Below are positions 12,213-15,684 of a stretch of 15,684 bases of DNA, in pieces; positions within the stretch are counted from its first letter, which is position 1; each line of letters begins with the position of its first letter. The DNA is from Pseudomonadota bacterium. Its GTDB lineage: Bacteria; Pseudomonadota; Gammaproteobacteria; Pseudomonadales; UBA5518. The translations under genes were made by a program, and so were the position numbers. The DNA is taken from assembly GCA_022705125.1 (NCBI GenBank), contig JAKJFB010000027.1, forward strand, positions 1-15,684. Reading direction: 5' to 3'. Under the pieces are notes generated by a model. That model was not told the origin of the DNA. It saw only the letters and a program-made list of their open reading frames with translations, and searched no databases.

Positions 12213-14845
12213 GGCTGCTGCGCCTGAAGGTCGAACAGCTGCGCCGCTTCCGGCAGCCCGTAGAGATCCGCGATCTCGATCCCGGCATCAACCTCTTCAC
12301 CGGACCGAACGAGTCCGGCAAGAGCACCCTGGTGCGCGCGATCCGCGCCGCATTCTTCGAGCGCTACAAGTCCTCCAGCGTGGAGGATCTGCAGCCCTGG
12401 GGCGATTCGGCCGCCGCGCCCACGGTCGAGCTGGAGTTCGAGTCGCAGGGCAAGCGCTGGAAGCTGGTCAAGAGCTTCCTGAAGCGCAAGCGCTGCGATG
12501 TCAGCGTAGACGGCGTGGGGTTCAGCGGCGAGGAGGCGGAGGACAAGCTCGCGGACCTGCTCGGCTTCGAGTTCCCCGGGCGCGGGGCCAGCCGACCGGA
12601 GCACTGGGGCATCCCCGGCCTGCTGTGGATCGAGCAGGGCGCCGGGCAGGAGATCCACAAGCCGGTCGAGCATGCGGGCAGCCACCTGAAGTCCGTCCTG
12701 GGCGCCAGCCTCGGCGAGGTGACCAGCACCGCGGGGGACGAGCTGATCGCCCGGATCACCCGGGAGCGCGCGCGCCTGCTGACCGCCACCGGCCGGCCCA
12801 CCGGCGACTTCGCTGCGGCGCTCGAGGCGCACGAGCGGCTCGCGCGCGAGCACGCCGATCTGCAGGGGCGGATCCGGCAGTATCGCCAGCAGGTGGATCG
12901 GCTCGGGCAGCTGCGCGAGGAGCAGGCCCGCGACGAGTCCGAGCGCATCTGGGAGGTCTACCGGCAGCAGGCCAGGGCGGCTGACCTCCGGCTGGCCGAG
13001 GTCGTCTCCTGGCAGCGCGAGCAGGAGCGCGACCAGCAGGCGCTGCAGGCCTGCCAGGCCGGCATGCGCACGAGCCTCGATCTGCTCGGCCGCTTCGAGG
13101 CGCAGCGCAAGGACCTGCACAGGCGCGCCGCCGACCGCCAGGCGGCCGAACAGGCGCTCGCCGCGCAGGATGCGCGCAGGCCGGCCGTGGAGCGTGTGCT
13201 CGGCGATGCCCGCAAGGCCTTCGAAGCGGCCCGGGCGACGGTCAGGCTGGCTCGCGAGCATCAGCAACGCAAGGACCTGGTACGGGAGCTGGCGCAGGTC
13301 GATGGCGAGCTCGCCGGCCTGGATCAGGCGCTCGCGCGCGCCCGCGAGCTGCACGAGCGGTGGCTGCGGCAGCGCGCGTTGCGCCAGTCCCTGCAGGTCG
13401 ACGCCAAGGCGCTCAAGCGCCTGCGCAAGGTGGAGGAGGAGCTCGCCCGGCTTGCCATCCGCCAGGAGGCGGTCGCCACCCGACTGCAATTCGACCTGCG
13501 CGAGGCGGGCGCGCTCACCTTGGGCGGCGAGCCCTTGAGCGGGCGGGGGGAGCGCCTCCTGCTGGAGCCGACCGAGATCCTCGTCGCGCAGCTGGGAAGC
13601 CTGCGCATCCTGCCCGGCGGCGACGACATCGCCGATCTGGTGCGCACGCGCCAGGGGCTGGCGGACGAGAGGGCGAGCCTCCTGTCCGCGCTCGGCGCGG
13701 ACTCGCTGGCCGCGGCGGATGCCCGCCACGAGCAATGCCGCGAGCTCGACGAGTCCATCAAGCGCGACGCATCGGTGCTCGAGTCGCTGGCGCCCGAGGG
13801 CCTCGAGGCGCTGGCGGGTCGAAAGCAGCTCACGCAGGCGCGCCGGGAGGATCTCGGCAAACGGATCGGGGCCCTTCCCGAACCGCAGGAAGACAGCCTC
13901 TCGGTGTCCAGGGCCGAGGCGCAGCTCGACGCTGCCGAGGTGTCCCTCAAGGCGGCCGAGGCCGACGAGGCGGGCTTCCGCAGTGCGCTCCTGCTCGCCA
14001 CGCAGGCGCTGGAGAGTGCCCGGGCCGAGTGGAGCCGGCTCGACGGCGAGCTGCAGGGCGCGGATCGCAAGGCGCGCGAAAAGCAGGCCGAGGACCAGCT
14101 GCTGGAGCTGCGTGCCGGCGAGAACCGGCTCGACCAGGCCCTGCGAGAACGGCAGAAGCAGATCGATCAGGCCAATCCCGGCGTCCTGCGCCAGGACGTC
14201 GAACGCTTCACGCGCAGTGCGGATGCGGCGGAGAAGGCCGCCGAGCAGCGCCGCCTCGAACTCGAGCGCCTCCGGGCCAGCCTGGAGGCGCTCGGGGCGG
14301 AGGGCCTGGAGGAGCGCAGCGCGGAACTGGACGTCGAGCTGGCGCGTGCTGCGCGCCGTAGCGACGAGCTCACGCGGCGTGCCCGCGCGCTGGACCTCCT
14401 GCTCGTCCGTCTGACGGATCACCGCCTGCAGCTCACCCGTCAGCTGCAGGCGCCCTTGCAGCGCCACCTGAACCGCTATCTGCAACTGCTGTTTCCGGAG
14501 GCCAGCCTGAGCGTGGACGAGGCGCTCGTGCCGGAGATCCTGGTGCGCCAGGGCCACGGCGGGGAAGAGCGTGGCCGATTCGCCGAGCTGAGCTTCGGCG
14601 CGCGCGAGCAGATGGGCCTGATCAGTCGCCTCGCCTACGCCGACCTGTTGCGCGAGGCCGGCCGGCCGACGCTCGTGATCCTGGACGATGCGCTGGTGCA
14701 CAGCGACGTCGAGCGCCTCGGCAACATGAAGCGGGTGCTGTTCGATGCTGCCGACCGGCATCAGATCCTGCTGTTCAGTTGCCACCCGGACAGCTGGCGG
14801 GACCTGGGCGTCGTGCCCCGGGACGTCGCCGCGCTGGGAGGCTGA
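12209..14845 (+). CDS. SbcC/Rad50/YhaN-like AAA ATPase
   Basis: This 878-residue ATPase has Walker A GPNESGKST (32-40) at the N-terminus and, at the C-terminus, the ABC-type signature ELSFGAREQ (793-801) followed by Walker B TLVILDDALVHSD (821-833). Between them run long Arg/Glu/Ala/Gln-rich coiled coils, interrupted near residues 430-475 by a glycine-rich, beta-prone segment (TLGGEPLSGRGERLLLEPTE). No CxxC zinc hook is present at the coiled-coil apex, unlike Rad50/SbcC; this resembles YhaN-type proteins. Its partner is the metallophosphatase encoded just upstream with a 4-base overlap. Likely roles are DNA end processing and repair, with the ATPase regulating nuclease access. Confidence 0.88.
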   Translation: MRLLRLKVEQLRRFRQPVEIRDLDPGINLFTGPNESGKSTLVRAIRAAFFERYKSSSVEDLQPWGDSAAAPTVELEFESQGKRWKLVKSFLKRKRCDVSVDGVGFSGEEAEDKLADLLGFEFPGRGASRPEHWGIPGLLWIEQGAGQEIHKPVEHAGSHLKSVLGASLGEVTSTAGDELIARITRERARLLTATGRPTGDFAAALEAHERLAREHADLQGRIRQYRQQVDRLGQLREEQARDESERIWEVYRQQARAADLRLAEVVSWQREQERDQQALQACQAGMRTSLDLLGRFEAQRKDLHRRAADRQAAEQALAAQDARRPAVERVLGDARKAFEAARATVRLAREHQQRKDLVRELAQVDGELAGLDQALARARELHERWLRQRALRQSLQVDAKALKRLRKVEEELARLAIRQEAVATRLQFDLREAGALTLGGEPLSGRGERLLLEPTEILVAQLGSLRILPGGDDIADLVRTRQGLADERASLLSALGADSLAAADARHEQCRELDESIKRDASVLESLAPEGLEALAGRKQLTQARREDLGKRIGALPEPQEDSLSVSRAEAQLDAAEVSLKAAEADEAGFRSALLLATQALESARAEWSRLDGELQGADRKAREKQAEDQLLELRAGENRLDQALRERQKQIDQANPGVLRQDVERFTRSADAAEKAAEQRRLELERLRASLEALGAEGLEERSAELDVELARAARRSDELTRRARALDLLLVRLTDHRLQLTRQLQAPLQRHLNRYLQLLFPEASLSVDEALVPEILVRQGHGGEERGRFAELSFGAREQMGLISRLAYADLLREAGRPTLVILDDALVHSDVERLGNMKRVLFDAADRHQILLFSCHPDSWRDLGVVPRDVAALGG

Positions 14846-14856
14846 GCGACCACGCC

Positions 14857-15133
14857 ATGACCCGCCGACGGCCCGACAACTCCTTCCACGGTCTCACGCT
14901 GGAGGAGGTCCTCTTCCGACGCGCAGACCGGCTCGGCTTGCCGACGCTCGGCGGCGGGTGAGCATCCGCGGCTTCGATCACGAACCCGGCATCGCCTCCG
15001 GCCCGAGTTCCTGCACCGCACGCCGTGGGCGCGCGCACAGGTCGAGGCCCTGTACCTCGACACCCGGCCGCCCGCCACCGGCCCGAGCGCGGGCGCGCAG
15101 ATCCACGGTCCGGGCGCCGGAATCGACTCATAA
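14857..15133 (+). pseudogene. VF530-family DNA-binding protein gene, broken by two frameshifts
   Basis: Three frames together spell a VF530-type protein. Frame one, from the ATG at 14857, gives NSFHGLTLEEVLFRRADRLGLPTLGG and hits a stop at 14959-14961. A second frame gives RVSIRGFDHEPGIAS. The third, from about 15005, gives EFLHRTPWARAQVEALYL and ends at the TAA at 15131-15133. The VF530 family pattern is PLHGxTLExIL...LGxRIxIRCF...PSxxSSLKFLRxTPWARxKVExLYL. Each junction is explained by one missing base, near 14947-14955 and 15000-15005. Either this is a recent pseudogene or the G/C-rich stretches carry sequencing errors. Confidence 0.75.
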
Positions 15134-15154
15134 GAATCTTCGATTCATTTTGTG

Positions 15155-15182
15155 TTGACGGATTTTCTCGGGTCTCTATAAT
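15155..15182 (+). promoter_or_regulatory. rRNA operon promoter
   Basis: TTGACG (15155-15160) and TATAAT (15177-15182) are separated by 16 bases, close to ideal sigma-70 elements. The stretch upstream (about 15129-15153) is AT-rich and may serve as an UP element. The bases after the -10 (GCGCGGC) form a GC-rich discriminator, as in stringently controlled rRNA promoters. Transcription should start near 15189-15190. Confidence 0.88.
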
Positions 15183-15188
15183 GCGCGG

Positions 15189-15391
15189 CTTCCCGAACGC
15201 AACAGCGAATCGGCGAAACAGGAAAGCAGCTGAATTCTTTCCTTGCTGCAAGACGGCAGATCTTTAAAAACTTGGACAACCGATAAGTGTGGGTGCTTGG
15301 TTGTTGTGGTCGGCGACTTTGGTCGCACAGGTATCACAATGATTGGTGCTCATGCTGATGTAAGTCAGTATTTTGAGTACTTTGCTGGATT
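15189..15391 (+). other. rRNA leader with boxA-like antitermination element
   Basis: This is the transcribed leader between the promoter and 16S rRNA. The stretch AGATCTTTAAAAA (15258-15270) resembles the boxA element used by the Nus antitermination complex. The text after it, TTGGACAACCGATAAGTGTG, is typical of betaproteobacterial rRNA leaders. The rest probably pairs with sequence beyond 16S to form the RNase III processing stem, which cannot be checked because the partner lies outside the window. Confidence 0.7.
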
Positions 15392-15684
15392 GAACTTAAG
15401 AGTTTGATCCTGGCTCAGATTGAACGCTGGCGGCATGCTTTACACATGCAAGTCGAACGGCAGCGGGGGCTTCGGCCTGCCGGCGAGTGGCGAACGGGTG
15501 AGTAATGCATCGGAACGTGCCCATGTCGTGGGGGATAACGTAGCGAAAGCTACGCTAATACCGCATACGCCCTGAGGGGGAAAGCGGGGGATTCTTCGGA
15601 ACCTCGCGCGATTGGAGCGGCCGATGTCGGATTAGCTAGTAGGTGAGGTAAAGGCTCACCTAGGCGACGATCCGTAGCGGGTCT
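15392..15684 (+). rRNA. rrs: 16S ribosomal RNA, 5' part (truncated at window edge)
   Basis: AGAGTTTGATCCTGGCTCAG, the classic 27F primer site, begins at 15399, which places the mature 5' end near 15392. The first variable regions follow, including CGAACGGGTGAGTAATGCATCGG and CTCACCTAGGCGACGATCC. The sequence resembles Thauera/Azoarcus 16S genes. About 293 of the ~1530 bases are present. Confidence 0.97.

Noticed and set aside
12083..14785. A 900-codon open frame on the minus strand, antisense to the AAA ATPase
   Set aside because: It is a shadow of the coiled-coil ATPase, low in complexity and rich in Leu/Ala/Gln/Arg, with no domain and no ribosome binding site context.

Overview
The window comes from a GC-rich betaproteobacterium. 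The right edge holds the first ~290 bases of a 16S rRNA gene whose sequence looks like Thauera/Azoarcus (Rhodocyclales). This placement is from memory of 16S signatures, not from a search. No mobile element, tRNA or CRISPR array was seen.

Left (1-1211): a gene on the minus strand, cut by the window edge, encodes a Tat-exported PhnD-like periplasmic binding protein. It is divergent from a large plus-strand operon. The gap between them holds two copies of one 16-bp palindrome (GTTACG-N4-CGTAAC), 44 bp apart, and a textbook sigma-54 promoter (TGGC-N7-TTGC). The palindromes lie about 110 and 155 bp upstream of the predicted start, where enhancer-binding activators usually sit.

Centre (1212-9572): nine co-directional genes, several with ATGA start/stop overlaps. 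The first four form a complex-iron-sulfur-molybdoenzyme (CISM) system in the order B-C-A-D: a four-cluster ferredoxin subunit, an NrfD/PsrC-type quinol-interacting membrane subunit, a Tat-exported molybdopterin catalytic subunit (Mo ligand Cys181), and a TorD-like chaperone. Five accessory genes follow: a DUF309 protein, a HisF-like TIM-barrel protein that appears to lack its catalytic aspartate, a secreted rhodanese without its active cysteine, a multi-cluster ferredoxin with a CxxC/CxxC tail, and an orphan helical protein. The substrate of the molybdoenzyme cannot be read from sequence. Its N-terminal Fe-S motif has Asp where the third Cys is expected. The layout suggests an anaerobic respiratory oxyanion or sulfur-compound reductase (or oxidase), switched on by a periplasmic sensor plus a sigma-54 activator. 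This is the best candidate for an undescribed system.

Right (9573-14845): a truncated GNAT toxin-type acetyltransferase remnant marks the edge of the operon. It is followed by housekeeping genes: a carboxylesterase (minus), a DUF3820 protein, and a two-gene SbcD/SbcC-like (YhaO/YhaN-like) DNA repair pair with overlapping stop and start codons.

End (14857-15684): a VF530-type gene broken by two single-base frameshifts, then a strong rRNA promoter (TTGACG-16-TATAAT), a leader with a boxA-like element, and the start of 16S rRNA.
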